From Sphaerospermopsis aphanizomenoides BCCUSP55 (lineage in GTDB: Bacteria > Cyanobacteriota > Cyanobacteriia > Cyanobacteriales > Nostocaceae), in contig NZ_LUFH02000051.1 in the NCBI RefSeq assembly GCF_001586785.1, positions 1 to 43,883 of the forward strand: a DNA stretch of 43,883 nucleotides. The letters are read 5' to 3'. The position numbers and the translations under genes were made by a program. This document shows positions 32,280 to 41,470 of this stretch, piece by piece (positions within the stretch are counted from its first letter, which is position 1; every line of letters begins with the position of its first letter). The notes beneath the pieces are model-generated. The model searched no databases. It was not told where the DNA came from and saw only the letters and a list, made by a program, of their open reading frames with translations.

Positions 32280-33179
32280 GTAAATTTCATCATGGATACT
32301 TTAGTAAAAAAATTGCTTTTCTTGTTATCTTGCTAATAAGTATAACTGTTCCAATACTAACTCGTCTAGGGGCGAATTAGCACTATTTGTGTCTGTGTTC
32401 ATACTTAAGAATCATTTGATTGGCTATGTATTAGTACTTAATCACCTCAATGAGATTTTAGATGAGAAATCACTTTCTGCATTTAGGCTTTGTACATCTA
32501 TTTGAGATATATACAAATATAGGATGTGCTAATTTTTCAGAAATATTTAAATAAGCAATATTTGAATATATAGGAATCACTCATTAGGGGTGGGAATAGG
32601 GAACTCTTAACAGACTTGAAAGTTTCTTGGTATATGGCTTTGTTTTGAGAGTTTGCACGTAAGTATTCAGATATCAGTAATCAGCTATTATCTGGAATGT
32701 ATCAATTGATAATGGACAATTGTTTCATTCCAGGTTTCAAACCTCCCCTTTCCAAGGGGAAAAAAGAGAAAAATTCCGATTTCTCAATCCTTCTGCTTTT
32801 AGGCAACGGTAATTGTCAATTGTCCATTGTACATTATCCATTTTTAACGAGGAATGAGGCATTGATTTTGGTATCAGTCTCCCTTAAAAATCCTTTAAAC
32901 TTAACCTGAGAACCAGTTTTAGCTGACTCTTTTCCCAGAAATTTTTGTTGATGTTACATCTGAGATGTTAAACCTACTCATATCTTCATAATAGTTTCTT
33001 ATTCAATCAGATATGAGTAGATTGAGATAAATATTTTGATTGAGTTACTAGCCACTGGATTTATCTGTAGGGTCAATCCCAAATCCTTGCATCTAAAATC
33101 GGATGGCTTTTTTATTTGGAAGTCTGTGGTACAAGTTCCGCAAGGACAATAATTTTTCATCCCTGACGTAAACCTATGC
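32280..33179. other. 900-base gene-free region with short inverted and dispersed repeats
   Basis: No credible gene was found. An inverted pair AATGGACAATTG (32711-32722) and CAATTGTCCATT (32817-32828) encloses about 95 bases. A CGTAAGTATTCAG...TCAGCTATTA motif near 32660-32690 recurs upstream of the TPR gene near 42340-42370. The segment directly upstream of the TPR-protein start (32280-32450) presumably holds the promoter of the ATPase/TPR cluster. I cannot point to specific promoter boxes. Confidence 0.6.
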
Positions 33180-33692
33180 TCATTCTTCCATATCCTCCGT
33201 CATCCCAGGGTTGATTAAAGTGATATCATACTCACTAGCATCTGTTTGTCCTGAACGCTGACTATTTTTGAGCAGATAATAAATTGCTCGCACTTGGGGT
33301 CCAAAAACAATTTCGTCTTCGTTTTTTAGATCATGGGCTGGTATTTTGCGGCCATTAATCATTAAACCATTAGAACTAGGTTTGCCTTTGGAATCACCAT
33401 CAACAATGCGGTAATAATAGCTACGACTATTATTTTTGTGTGGTAATCTAACTAATGTAGCATGGTGACGGGAAACAAACTGTGATATCAAACGAATATT
33501 ACAATTTCGGTCTCTACCGATAGAATAGACGGGATTTTCAAGGGGAAATTCTTTGCGTCCTTGATCGTCTTCTATAATCAGTAGGTGGTTTTCATTAGGT
33601 TCTGCTGCCATTGACAGATGGTTACTAAAATTTGTTGAACTCTGATACGCAAGAAGATGCTGTGTATCTTTTTCCCGCATTTTTCCAGACAA
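33180..33692 (-). CDS. FHA-domain protein
   Basis: This 170-residue protein consists mainly of one forkhead-associated domain, which binds phosphothreonine peptides. It shows NPVYSIGRDRNCNIRL (GR motif), QFVSRHHATLVRL (SRHHA motif) and SSNGLMINGRKI (N-G motif), all the conserved phosphopeptide-contact positions. An alternative start at Met28 (MAAEPNENHL, 33611) would remove a poorly conserved leader. The tail (SEYDITLINPGMTEDMEE) is acidic. It is probably a partner of a serine/threonine kinase encoded elsewhere. The 327 bases between it and the copper ATPase gene (33693-34019) show no gene. Confidence 0.93.
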   Translation of the reverse strand: MSGKMREKDTQHLLAYQSSTNFSNHLSMAAEPNENHLLIIEDDQGRKEFPLENPVYSIGRDRNCNIRLISQFVSRHHATLVRLPHKNNSRSYYYRIVDGDSKGKPSSNGLMINGRKIPAHDLKNEDEIVFGPQVRAIYYLLKNSQRSGQTDASEYDITLINPGMTEDMEE

Positions 33693-34019
33693 TTTATTTA
33701 ATATGAAATCTAATAAGATTTGAGTTACATATCATCTGAGTAAACAAGAGTATATTTTGTAATCTGGTAAATATATTCTCTGTGGGAGAAGTGAAGACAA
33801 GCTTTGCGGAAAGTCTAAATCGCTAATTAAAGTAGTTTAACAGTTATCAGTTACCAGTTTTATTGCCCCCGGTTAATTTCCCCATGAATATGGTGGAATA
33901 AATTGTCAGCGGGTTGAAATTCCTGACTTTCAGCTTGATCACCGTTCACTAGGTTTTAGATAATTAGCCAATCTATGAAAGCGTCTTGAAGATACTACCT
34001 CCCAGTAATAAGTTTACAG

Positions 34020-36428
34020 TTAATGAGCAAATCGTCTCAATAAAATTGAGTTAGTGACAACACTAACTGAACTAAAAGCCATGAGTGCAGCTGCGCTGGC
34101 TGGACTAAGAACAAAACCCAAGCTGGGTAGGAAAATACCTGCTGCTAATGGTATACCAATCGTATTATAAGCAAAAGCCCAGAATAAATTTTGACGTATT
34201 TTGTTGAAAGTGGCACGACTGAGTAAGATTGATTGTACAACATCGCTCAGACAGTCACGCATGAGTATGATATCGGCTGTTTCCATAGCCACATCTGTGG
34301 CAGAATGTAAAGCAATGCCAACATCTGCTTGAGATAAAGCGGGAGCATCGTTGATTCCATCTCCCACCATTGCGATCATGGATTTGGAATGTGGTTTTGT
34401 GGAGTTGTCTCCAGTCTGAAGAGTTTGTATTGCTTCTGCTTTTTTCGCTGGTGGAATACCTGCCATAATATTGGTACTCTCTATTCCCAGTTGCCCCGCG
34501 ATCGCACTGGCGGCTTCTAATCTATCACCACTAAGGAGCATGACTCGTAAACCCATTTGACGCAACTTGTCTACTGTGGCTTTTGCGTCTGGTCTGAGGG
34601 AATCACTAACAGCTATTAATCCGACTAATGTACTATCAACGGCAACGCTAATTACTGTTTTACCTTGGGTTGACCATTCTTGAGCTTGTTGTTGAGCAGT
34701 TTCACTGATAGTAATTCCGTGCCAGTTTAACCAATTCCAGTTACCTAATAATACAGTTTTGTCTTCTACCACAGCAGAAACACCCATTCCTGGCTCGGTA
34801 TGAAAGTCTACAGCATGAGGAATGGATAAATTTTGCCGTTGTGCTTCTTGGTGAACAGCTGTGGCTAGGGGGTGATAAGTCCCGCTTTCTACTGCTGCTG
34901 CGAGTTGAATAAGACTTTGCTCAGTTTCTAATTCCGTGAATACTAAACAATCTGTCACTATGGGCTTACCTGTAGTCAGAGTTCCTGTTTTATCAAAAAT
35001 AACTGTATCTAGCTGGTGAACTTGTTCTAAAACGTCACCACCTTTGATTAATAAACCCCGTTCTGCACCCATACCAGTACCGACGAGAATGGCTGTAGGG
35101 GTGGCTAGTCCTAAAGCACAGGGACAGGCGACTACCATGACGGCGATCGCTAATTTTAAACTAATTAATAGTGAAGAGTAATGTGTACTGGGGATTGGGT
35201 GATGTGCCGAGTGACTCATCATGGTCATACCACTGGACATGGTAACATCTGGCCAAATATGAGTACCAAAAAAGTACCAAAAGAGAAATGTGAATAAAGC
35301 AGCAGTTAAAACCCCGTAGGTAAAGTAACCAGAAACCGTATCTGCTAATTTTTGGACAGGTGCTTTGCGAGTTTGGGCAGCTTCTACCAAAGCCACGATT
35401 TGCGCCAAAGTAGTATCATTACCTGTACGAGTGGCTTGAATAGCGATCGCACCGGACTGGTTAATAGTTCCCGCAGACACCAGATCACCTAATTGCTTCA
35501 TAACTGGTACAACTTCCCCAGTTAACATCGACTCATCCACCGTCGTTTGTCCAAAGCGTACCTCACCATCCACAGGGATTTTATCTCCTGGTAGCACCTG
35601 CAACCATTCACCTACCCGTACCTGTTCAGCAGGTATTTCAACGATATTCGCTCCTGATATTAATTTTTCTGACTCTGGGTTAGCTATCAATCTCGCTATT
35701 TGGGGTTGGAGTGCGAGTAACTGTCTAAATGCCGATGCTGCACGCCCTCTAGCTTGTTTTTCCAAACTTCTTCCTAGCAGGATAAAGCCTAGCATCATCA
35801 CTGGTTCATCAAAAAAGCATTCCCAACCCATTTGGGGGAATAATAAAGCTATTAAACTGGCTGTATAAGCGGTCAGCGTTCCCAAACTCACCAAAGTATT
35901 CATATTTGGCGCACCCCGTCGCCAACCTAACCACCCATCTATTAAAATTGGGCGACCAGGAATTAGTAGCGCCACTGTTGCTAGTCCACAGTGAAACCAG
36001 ATGTTATTTAATATCGGGATGATATTGTTAGTAAAATGTCCAATTCCTGAAAATACCAATAACGCACCAGCAATCACTAGTTGTCTGATTACTGCTTGCA
36101 TTTCCTGGTGTTGTCTTCTATTTGATGCTTCTAAAGCCGATTTTTGCCCTGCTAGTGTAGTGTTAGCCTTGCGGGTTTGGGTAGGAAATCCCGTTGCTGT
36201 TAATGCCTTTGCCAGCGCCTCTGCATCTACTGTCCCAACTTCCGCTTCTATAACTGCTACTTCTGTAGCCAGGTTAACGCAGACGTTTTTTACTTCTGGA
36301 TGTTGGGTTAGCTGTTTTTCTACCGCTGTCACACACCCAGCGCACTTCATACCGCCAACATCTAAAATAATCTTTTCTGTCACTGGGGTAGATTCTGGGG
36401 TAAGTTGAGTTTCTTTGAGAAGTTGCAT
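34020..36428 (-). CDS. Copper-transporting P1B-type ATPase (CtaA/PacS type)
   Basis: This 802-residue heavy-metal ATPase has an N-terminal HMA domain with GGMKCAGC (Cys29, Cys32). The actuator motif is TGEV (303-306), the membrane metal site CPC (435-437) and the phosphorylation site DKTGTLTTGKP (Asp479). The P1B-specific His-Pro is SGTYHP (519-520), and GDGINDAPAL is the hinge. CPC indicates Cu(I). In cyanobacteria CtaA imports copper across the plasma membrane and PacS sends it to the thylakoid for plastocyanin. The VGGMKCAGC start is more like CtaA, from memory. An unusual Met/His-rich stretch (about 393-417: MSSGMTMMSHSAHH and neighbours) sits just before the CPC helix and may collect or release copper. 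Confidence 0.93.
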   Translation of the reverse strand: MQLLKETQLTPESTPVTEKIILDVGGMKCAGCVTAVEKQLTQHPEVKNVCVNLATEVAVIEAEVGTVDAEALAKALTATGFPTQTRKANTTLAGQKSALEASNRRQHQEMQAVIRQLVIAGALLVFSGIGHFTNNIIPILNNIWFHCGLATVALLIPGRPILIDGWLGWRRGAPNMNTLVSLGTLTAYTASLIALLFPQMGWECFFDEPVMMLGFILLGRSLEKQARGRAASAFRQLLALQPQIARLIANPESEKLISGANIVEIPAEQVRVGEWLQVLPGDKIPVDGEVRFGQTTVDESMLTGEVVPVMKQLGDLVSAGTINQSGAIAIQATRTGNDTTLAQIVALVEAAQTRKAPVQKLADTVSGYFTYGVLTAALFTFLFWYFFGTHIWPDVTMSSGMTMMSHSAHHPIPSTHYSSLLISLKLAIAVMVVACPCALGLATPTAILVGTGMGAERGLLIKGGDVLEQVHQLDTVIFDKTGTLTTGKPIVTDCLVFTELETEQSLIQLAAAVESGTYHPLATAVHQEAQRQNLSIPHAVDFHTEPGMGVSAVVEDKTVLLGNWNWLNWHGITISETAQQQAQEWSTQGKTVISVAVDSTLVGLIAVSDSLRPDAKATVDKLRQMGLRVMLLSGDRLEAASAIAGQLGIESTNIMAGIPPAKKAEAIQTLQTGDNSTKPHSKSMIAMVGDGINDAPALSQADVGIALHSATDVAMETADIILMRDCLSDVVQSILLSRATFNKIRQNLFWAFAYNTIGIPLAAGIFLPSLGFVLSPASAAALMAFSSVSVVTNSILLRRFAH

Positions 36429-36542
36429 GGCCAGTTTTGAGATTTGCTACGAAAATTCAACGTCTGACAAAAGGCTTGTCTATTTCGAGCGTATGCTAAA
36501 TCTGGAACTATGGACAACTGTCGTAATATTAAGTTTATTAAG

Positions 36543-36722
36543 TTATCGGCGACTCAAATTCATATAAATCACGTACATCAGAGCTAAACCCTGAAGTGGC
36601 ATCAAGGCAATCATGCTTTTCAAAATATAATGCATTTCTAAATTAGACATCACACTGAAATACCCAAAACCCATCAACAGGAAGATGCTCCAGGTAAGTT
36701 GTTTACGTTTAATAGTTAACAT
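36543..36722 (-). CDS. 59-residue membrane protein upstream of the copper ATPase gene
   Basis: ATG is at 36722 and TAA at 36543-36545. The product starts MLTIKRKQLTWSIFLLMGFG and ends with LSRR. Two hydrophobic segments are predicted, at about residues 10-24 (TWSIFLLMGFGYFSV) and 37-54 (MIALMPLQGLALMYVIYM). They are joined by a short polar loop (SNLEMHYILK), with basic residues at both ends, so both termini are probably cytoplasmic. There is no strong Shine-Dalgarno sequence. It is on the same strand as the copper ATPase, 114 bases upstream. Six methionines in the second half could be chance or relate to copper. It is easily missed because of its length. Confidence 0.5.
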   Translation of the reverse strand: MLTIKRKQLTWSIFLLMGFGYFSVMSNLEMHYILKSMIALMPLQGLALMYVIYMNLSRR

Positions 36723-36969
36723 GGCAGTATAAATTATCGTTTTTCATTGTCAGAGACAATAAGCACTTGCAACTTTGACTGATTTCGACAAAAAAGTTAC
36801 GGGAATTATTAAGCAGTTTTTTTATAACAACAGAAAACAATCTTGGAAAAAGACATAGATCAGAATTGTCATTGTACAAATATTTTAGGTGTTTCAGGAT
36901 TTATTTATTCTTATGTATCATTTTGGACTGCTATAAAAAATTCAAAATACTTGACTCAAAGAGAGAATT

Positions 36970-37251
36970 CTAAAACCAGCCCTGCTTTTTAACAAAGTAA
37001 GTATTAACAAAGTCTTCATGATTTTTATTTAGGTAAATCATGCCTTCAATTAAACCCACAAGCTGCATAATCAGCAATGTAAATCCGTAGGTGAGAGAAC
37101 CACCAACCACGGAAATTACTAACATAATAAAACCTTCTGGTGCGTAACCAAGTATAAACTTATGTATGCCCAATCCACCGAGAATAATGCCACAGTAACC
37201 AGCTAAAAGTTGTTTAGTTGCATGAGATTGGTTGAGATTAGCCATATTCAC
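36970..37251 (-). CDS. TM2-domain membrane protein
   Basis: This is a 93-residue TM2-family protein with two membrane segments. The first is ATKQLLAGYCGIILGGLGIHKFILGY, whose GGLGIHKFILG is the family signature (GxxGxHxFYLG). The second is GFTLLIMQLVGLIEGMIYL, followed by the short tail YFVKKQGWF. The role of bacterial TM2 proteins is unknown. The gene is preceded by AT-rich sequence, with a GGAGATGAAGT purine run a few bases before ATG that can serve as ribosome binding site. Confidence 0.92.
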   Translation of the reverse strand: MNMANLNQSHATKQLLAGYCGIILGGLGIHKFILGYAPEGFIMLVISVVGGSLTYGFTLLIMQLVGLIEGMIYLNKNHEDFVNTYFVKKQGWF

Positions 37252-37415
37252 TTCATCTCCTTTGTTTTCCGATTTTTTATTTCTGTGCAGAGGTATTAAA
37301 TATCTTCGGGTTGATAGTGATTATGTCAGGATTTTTTTTGAGTTTTTTGTGATCATAACAATAAACTGTTTTTTCATTATTGTCAGTTGATATGCACAAA
37401 AAATCCTCAAAATAT

Positions 37416-37448
37416 ATAACCCCGACTGCTTGAAGACATCGAGGTTAT
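37416..37448 (-). terminator. Terminator candidate downstream of the CPBP protease gene
   Basis: Read on the minus strand, ATAACCTCGA pairs with TCGGGGTTAT with one G-U wobble over 10 base pairs and a 13-base loop. ATATTTTGAGGATTTTTT follows. On the plus strand the wobble becomes a C-A mismatch. This favours function on the minus strand, 52 bases after the CPBP gene stop. Confidence 0.6.
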
Positions 37449-37500
37449 TGGTGCAACTAGATCTGATTTTGGGAATTTTTAATTTTGATGGGAATTTGTA

Positions 37501-39048
37501 TTAATTATTGCCACTACCTAAAAGAAACAAACTCAATAATGTGCCACTATTCCAAAGACTATGCAGCAGCATAGGGGCAAGAAGATTGCGCGATCGCGTG
37601 TAAACTACTCCTAATACCATTCCTAATGCTGTCAGGGGCATAATTTCTGACAAACTCAGGTGAGCAGCAGCAAATAATAGGCTACTCACCACAATTGCGC
37701 CCCACACTGGAATGTAACGAGTCAAGGAAGGTAACAAAAAGCCGCGAAATAAAAATTCTTCAAAAAATGGTGCAGCCATAGCCGCAGTGAAGAAAAATAT
37801 CCCCAATGCTATGTTATCTCTGCTTTCTAAGGCCAGTTGCAACAGTGGATTACTACCACCTTGTCCTCGCCATAGTTGTTGATTAATCAACGATACTATC
37901 ACCACAATCGGTAAAGCTGTGCAGTAGCCACCCAGTCCCCAGAAAAACCAATTACTTTGCCACCGGAAGCGAAACCAACCTTGTGGTAAGGGAAAATAAG
38001 GTTTGATAGAGTAATACAGCACTGATAACGCACCCAAGGCAACCAGCACGTAACTAACTAAAACTGAGAAAGCTTGAACCCGCACATTACTAGAAGCACG
38101 GGAAATAGGGAGGAAGCCTAATAAAACGGGGATAAATAATTGTCCCATCAGGAAAAATCCCAGGACAAAAACCTGTAAAACTATCTCCCCATTCCAAGGT
38201 GTTGACCAAGGGTGATCAGCATTTGTAGCTAATATAGATTCTTTTCCCTTGAGTAAAAGCTGAATAATTAAACCCACCAGCAGGATGACACCGATAAAGG
38301 CTGTTAAGCTGGGAATAGTGGCAATTATCGCTAATTTCCATATAGCATCACTAGCAGCTGCTTGTTGTCCGGCTTGAACATCGGCTAATATGTCTTCACG
38401 TTGTTGGAGTTGATATAATTGCATCAAAGCTGTGGAGCGAAACCAACCTTCTAAGTTTTTTTGAATCATTTGTTGAGCATTGGGCAGCAAAAGAGGAGGA
38501 TTGCTCCATAGCCCAGTTAATACTTGAGCAGTTTGCTCAAATTCAGGATTAATTGTTGAGTTTTGCTGTACTTGACTCCAAGTTTTTAGGGCGCTATCTG
38601 TTTCACCTTGCTTTACTTGTAAAATCCCTAAACGTAAGTCTAACTCATCCCGGAATTTTCGCAGTTGGTTAACGGACTTCTGTAATTGGTTTTGTTGTTC
38701 TTGAGTCCGGTCTTCTAGTAAAGTTGAAGGAGGTGTGTCTTGGCTAAGTTGTGCTAGTTGAGTTGCCGTTTTGTCCAAATTAGTTTGGACAGATTCCCGC
38801 GCTTGTTGATATTGCTTGGTAGCACTTTCTAAGGGTTGCTCACCGAGTATGGCTTCCCGAATAGCCAGAAAATTCTCTTCGTTGCTGTCTTCTGGTTGCC
38901 ATGCTTGGGCTTGCAGGACAATATTGCTTTGGTAGAGTTCCAAACGACTTTGGAATTGAGGTTTTTGCCAACTACTAAATAAAGACAGTCCTGATGTTAT
39001 GATTGCTAACAGCGTTAGCACAATTAACAGCAACCGTTTGAATGTCAT
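37501..39048 (-). CDS. CPBP-family intramembrane metalloprotease with long N-terminal extension
   Basis: This is a 515-residue membrane protein. The C-terminal half contains the CPBP/Abi (Rce1-like) motifs: FFEEFLFRGFLLP (EExxxR), AAHLSLSE (motif 2 His) and LLHSLWNSG (motif 3 HxxxN/H), spread over the last four membrane helices. The N-terminal part starts with a signal-anchor-like helix (LLLIVLTLLAIITSGLSL). A long coiled-coil region, presumably periplasmic, follows (about 90-150: TNLDKTATQLAQLSQDTPPS, then ELDLRLGILQVKQGETDSAL). CPBP proteases process prenylated or peptide substrates and are sometimes immunity factors. Many cyanobacterial members are uncharacterised. Confidence 0.92.
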   Translation of the reverse strand: MTFKRLLLIVLTLLAIITSGLSLFSSWQKPQFQSRLELYQSNIVLQAQAWQPEDSNEENFLAIREAILGEQPLESATKQYQQARESVQTNLDKTATQLAQLSQDTPPSTLLEDRTQEQQNQLQKSVNQLRKFRDELDLRLGILQVKQGETDSALKTWSQVQQNSTINPEFEQTAQVLTGLWSNPPLLLPNAQQMIQKNLEGWFRSTALMQLYQLQQREDILADVQAGQQAAASDAIWKLAIIATIPSLTAFIGVILLVGLIIQLLLKGKESILATNADHPWSTPWNGEIVLQVFVLGFFLMGQLFIPVLLGFLPISRASSNVRVQAFSVLVSYVLVALGALSVLYYSIKPYFPLPQGWFRFRWQSNWFFWGLGGYCTALPIVVIVSLINQQLWRGQGGSNPLLQLALESRDNIALGIFFFTAAMAAPFFEEFLFRGFLLPSLTRYIPVWGAIVVSSLLFAAAHLSLSEIMPLTALGMVLGVVYTRSRNLLAPMLLHSLWNSGTLLSLFLLGSGNN

Positions 39049-39284
39049 CCATCCCCCTTTAATTTAATAACTTAATTTAGAATCAGGAAATTTTGTGATT
39101 CCCTGTATTTATTTAACCTATCATCGAGAAGACTTATATTCCTGGAATTATAGAACTTCGCGGTATGCGTAAAACTCAGTGGCTTTAGGCAGGGGAGTGT
39201 CAATAAAAATAATTCTGATAGACACAAGATGGTTTAACTGGTTCACAAATTTTCCCAGACTCCAGAATAAGGATATTGTCAATC

Positions 39285-39782
39285 ATGGTTCTGATTAGTC
39301 TCATTGCCGCCATTTCCGAAAATCGGATTTTAGCTGACTCAAAAAAGGAACATATTCGTTTAGGTATTCCTTGGCATATTCCCAGTGATTTACGTCATTT
39401 TCAGGAAATTACCCGGCGACATCCTGTGATTATGGGTCGTAAAACCTATTCTACGTTTAATCAACCTTTGCCAAATCGTACAAATATAATTGTTACTAGA
39501 AATCCTGATTATCAAGCTCCTGGTTGTCTTGTTTTTCATTCACTCTCAGAGGCGATTGCATGGACAAAAATGAGTGAAACTGAAGAAATATTTATTGCTG
39601 GTGGCGGACAAATTTATACGGAAGCGATCCAATTTGCCAATAAGCTGTATTTAACAATCGTAGAAGGTAATTTTGAGGGAGATATATATTTTCCTGAGTT
39701 TGCTAATTTTGGTAAAGTAACGAAAGAAGAGCCTTGGGAGGAAAATGGCTTTCGGTTTAAGTTTGTGGAGATGGAAAGGTGA
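39285..39782 (+). CDS. folA: Dihydrofolate reductase
   Basis: This 165-residue DHFR reduces dihydrofolate to tetrahydrofolate with NADPH. Visible features are ISLIAAISENR, then IPWHIPSDLRHFQEIT with the active-site acidic residue in PSDLRHF, and VIMGRKTYSTF (cofactor GRKT). NIIVTRNPDY and EIFIAGGGQIY (cofactor GG) follow. A TTG at 39276 would add three residues. I prefer ATG at 39285 because AAGGA lies 12 bases before it. The final codons ATG-GAA-AGG-TGA run into the GGTGACA heptamer array, which supplies the stop. The native C-terminus might originally have extended slightly further. Confidence 0.94.
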   Translation: MVLISLIAAISENRILADSKKEHIRLGIPWHIPSDLRHFQEITRRHPVIMGRKTYSTFNQPLPNRTNIIVTRNPDYQAPGCLVFHSLSEAIAWTKMSETEEIFIAGGGQIYTEAIQFANKLYLTIVEGNFEGDIYFPEFANFGKVTKEEPWEENGFRFKFVEMER

Positions 39783-39819
39783 CAGGTGACAGGTGACAGG
39801 TGACAGGTGACAGGTGACA
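39778..39819 (+). repeat. Heptamer array (GGTGACA)x6 at the end of folA
   Basis: Six perfect copies of GGTGACA begin inside the last sense codon of folA and supply its TGA stop (39780-39782). The same heptamer, in the same orientation relative to the gene, ends the ketopantoate reductase gene at 22869. Confidence 0.92.
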
Positions 39820-39868
39820 GGATTGGTGTAGGTGTGCTACCACCGCATATATAAGAAACAGCCGCACG

Positions 39869-39983
39869 CAGCCAAGCATACAGCGAAACATTGCAACAAG
39901 CTGAAGCCGCAGTAGTTTTGAGTAATGTTGAGCAGTTAAATCCAGCCAAGGTGGAAGAATTATTGCTATTTTGCTATGGATGA
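39869..39983 (+). pseudogene. Possible C-terminal remnant of an unidentified gene
   Basis: One frame ending in TGA at 39981-39983 reads SETLQQAEAAVVLSNVEQLN, then PAKVEELLLFCYG. This is helix-like sequence with coding-like composition but no start codon of its own. It lies between folA's repeat array and the PapA5-like gene. Short acidic tails of the L-x-x-x-x-V-E-E-L-L type occur at the ends of several enzyme families, but I cannot name this one. The remaining spacer (39983-40155) shows no gene. Confidence 0.35.
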
Positions 39984-40155
39984 GAATATTTAGAAACAGC
40001 GATCACTTCAACTTTTGCAAGAAGTATCATGTGCTGTATGGTCGCTTTGTAGTATAGCAGCATACAGAAGGTTAAAACATTACTGTTATTTACATTTATC
40101 GTTTCACAATGTCTTAATCTATACTGCTATCACCATATCTCAACATCTAGTTACT

Positions 40156-41460
40156 ATGACAGTCAATCGTGAACTTACTCCGATAGAGGAGGGTTTTGAA
40201 ATCATCAATCAGACTGGTGGGACATTAAATGTAGTCACAATTAGTCGGATTATTGGGCTTCTGGATGAGGTAATCCTCAGACAAGCTCTCGATATTGTAC
40301 AGTGTCGTCATCCCCTGCTTAACTGTCGGATTATTAAATCGTTCAACAGTCTCCGCTTTGAAACAGCAGCGATCAAGATTCCCTTGCGTAGCTTTAATCA
40401 CCTCGATTACCAAAATTGGACAGAGGTTGTTGTCGCCGAAATGAACCAAAAGATGGAGAGCCACAAAGGTTTAGCACGATGTGTACTAGTCAAATCGCAG
40501 AATGAAAACAATGTAGTTTATTTAATTACAACCTTGCACCACGCCATCTCAGATGGTTTATCAACTGTCCAACTGCATTCAGAGATATTAACTTATTGCC
40601 AAAAAATTGCGGCTGGTGAAATAATTAATCAAGTTGATAGCTTGCATGTCTTACCACCTATTCAGGAATTGCTACCAGACTCGGCGCGGGGATGGGGTAG
40701 TGATCTCCAAAACATTTTCTTTCTATTAAAACTGACATTTCAGTATTTATGGTATAATCCAAAATCTTTGGATTTTCAGGAGTATGTACCGATAAAATCA
40801 CGTCGTAGCGGTATGGTTCACAAGCAGCTAGATCAGGAGCTAACTGTAAAACTAGTGAATTTTTGCAGAAAAAAAAATACAACAGTGCAAGGTGCTTTAT
40901 GTGCAGCGTTGATGTTTGCAGTCGCTCAGGAAATCTCTGGTAACGAAAGGAAAGATATTTCTTTAAGTTGTACTTCCTATATTAGCTTGCGTAAACACCT
41001 GCGATCGCTGGTCAGTGAAAACAATCTGGGTGTGCTGGCTTCAGCTATTACTTCGTTTCATACTCTTAGAGTCAACACACACTTCTGGAATCTGGCACGG
41101 GAGGTCAGAGAAAATTTAGCAGCAGAGTTAAAATCTGATGATATCTTTAGCATCACCATGATGTACAAGAACATGATCGAGTTTCTTCTGGCTAACCCCA
41201 ACCTAGCACTTACAAGTGTAGCTGTGACTAATATTGGTCAAGTAAAAATTCCGAAATTTTATGGCCCATTTGAATTAACTGAAATTAGCTTTGTGCCAGC
41301 ACAGGCAATATTTGGGGGTGTTTTGAGTGCTGCGGTGACAACCTTTGATAACCGGATGATATTGAATTTTATGTTTTCTCTGCCCTCAAATAGTCAAAAT
41401 TTGATGGAAGAATTGGCAGACAATGTAATTGCCTGCCTGAAGAATGCTTGTGAGTATTAA
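40156..41460 (+). CDS. PapA5-like/condensation-domain acyltransferase
   Basis: The frame is open from 40015. ATG at 40156 is preferred because sequence before it is non-homologous in character. The 434-residue product belongs to the CoA-dependent acyltransferase superfamily that includes NRPS condensation domains and PapA5 (dimycocerosyl transferase). The catalytic HHxxxDG motif is HHAISDG at 128-134. QALDIVQCRHPLLNCRI near residue 43-60 and the later FYGPFELTEISFVPA are the usual second-half landmarks. It probably transfers an acyl chain to an alcohol or amine. The substrate is unknown. It stands alone, with no PKS or NRPS gene in the window. Confidence 0.85.
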   Translation: MTVNRELTPIEEGFEIINQTGGTLNVVTISRIIGLLDEVILRQALDIVQCRHPLLNCRIIKSFNSLRFETAAIKIPLRSFNHLDYQNWTEVVVAEMNQKMESHKGLARCVLVKSQNENNVVYLITTLHHAISDGLSTVQLHSEILTYCQKIAAGEIINQVDSLHVLPPIQELLPDSARGWGSDLQNIFFLLKLTFQYLWYNPKSLDFQEYVPIKSRRSGMVHKQLDQELTVKLVNFCRKKNTTVQGALCAALMFAVAQEISGNERKDISLSCTSYISLRKHLRSLVSENNLGVLASAITSFHTLRVNTHFWNLAREVRENLAAELKSDDIFSITMMYKNMIEFLLANPNLALTSVAVTNIGQVKIPKFYGPFELTEISFVPAQAIFGGVLSAAVTTFDNRMILNFMFSLPSNSQNLMEELADNVIACLKNACEY

Positions 41461-41470
41461 GCTTCTTGAG

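Noticed and set aside
32697-32909. 70-codon open frame on the plus strand
   Set aside because: Its codons come from an inverted repeat (AATGGACAATTG and its complement) and dispersed low-complexity sequence. The protein has no domain character and there is no ribosome binding site.
39614-39949. 111-codon minus-strand frame over folA and the heptamer array
   Set aside because: It contains the heptamer array as a peptide repeat and lies antisense to folA.
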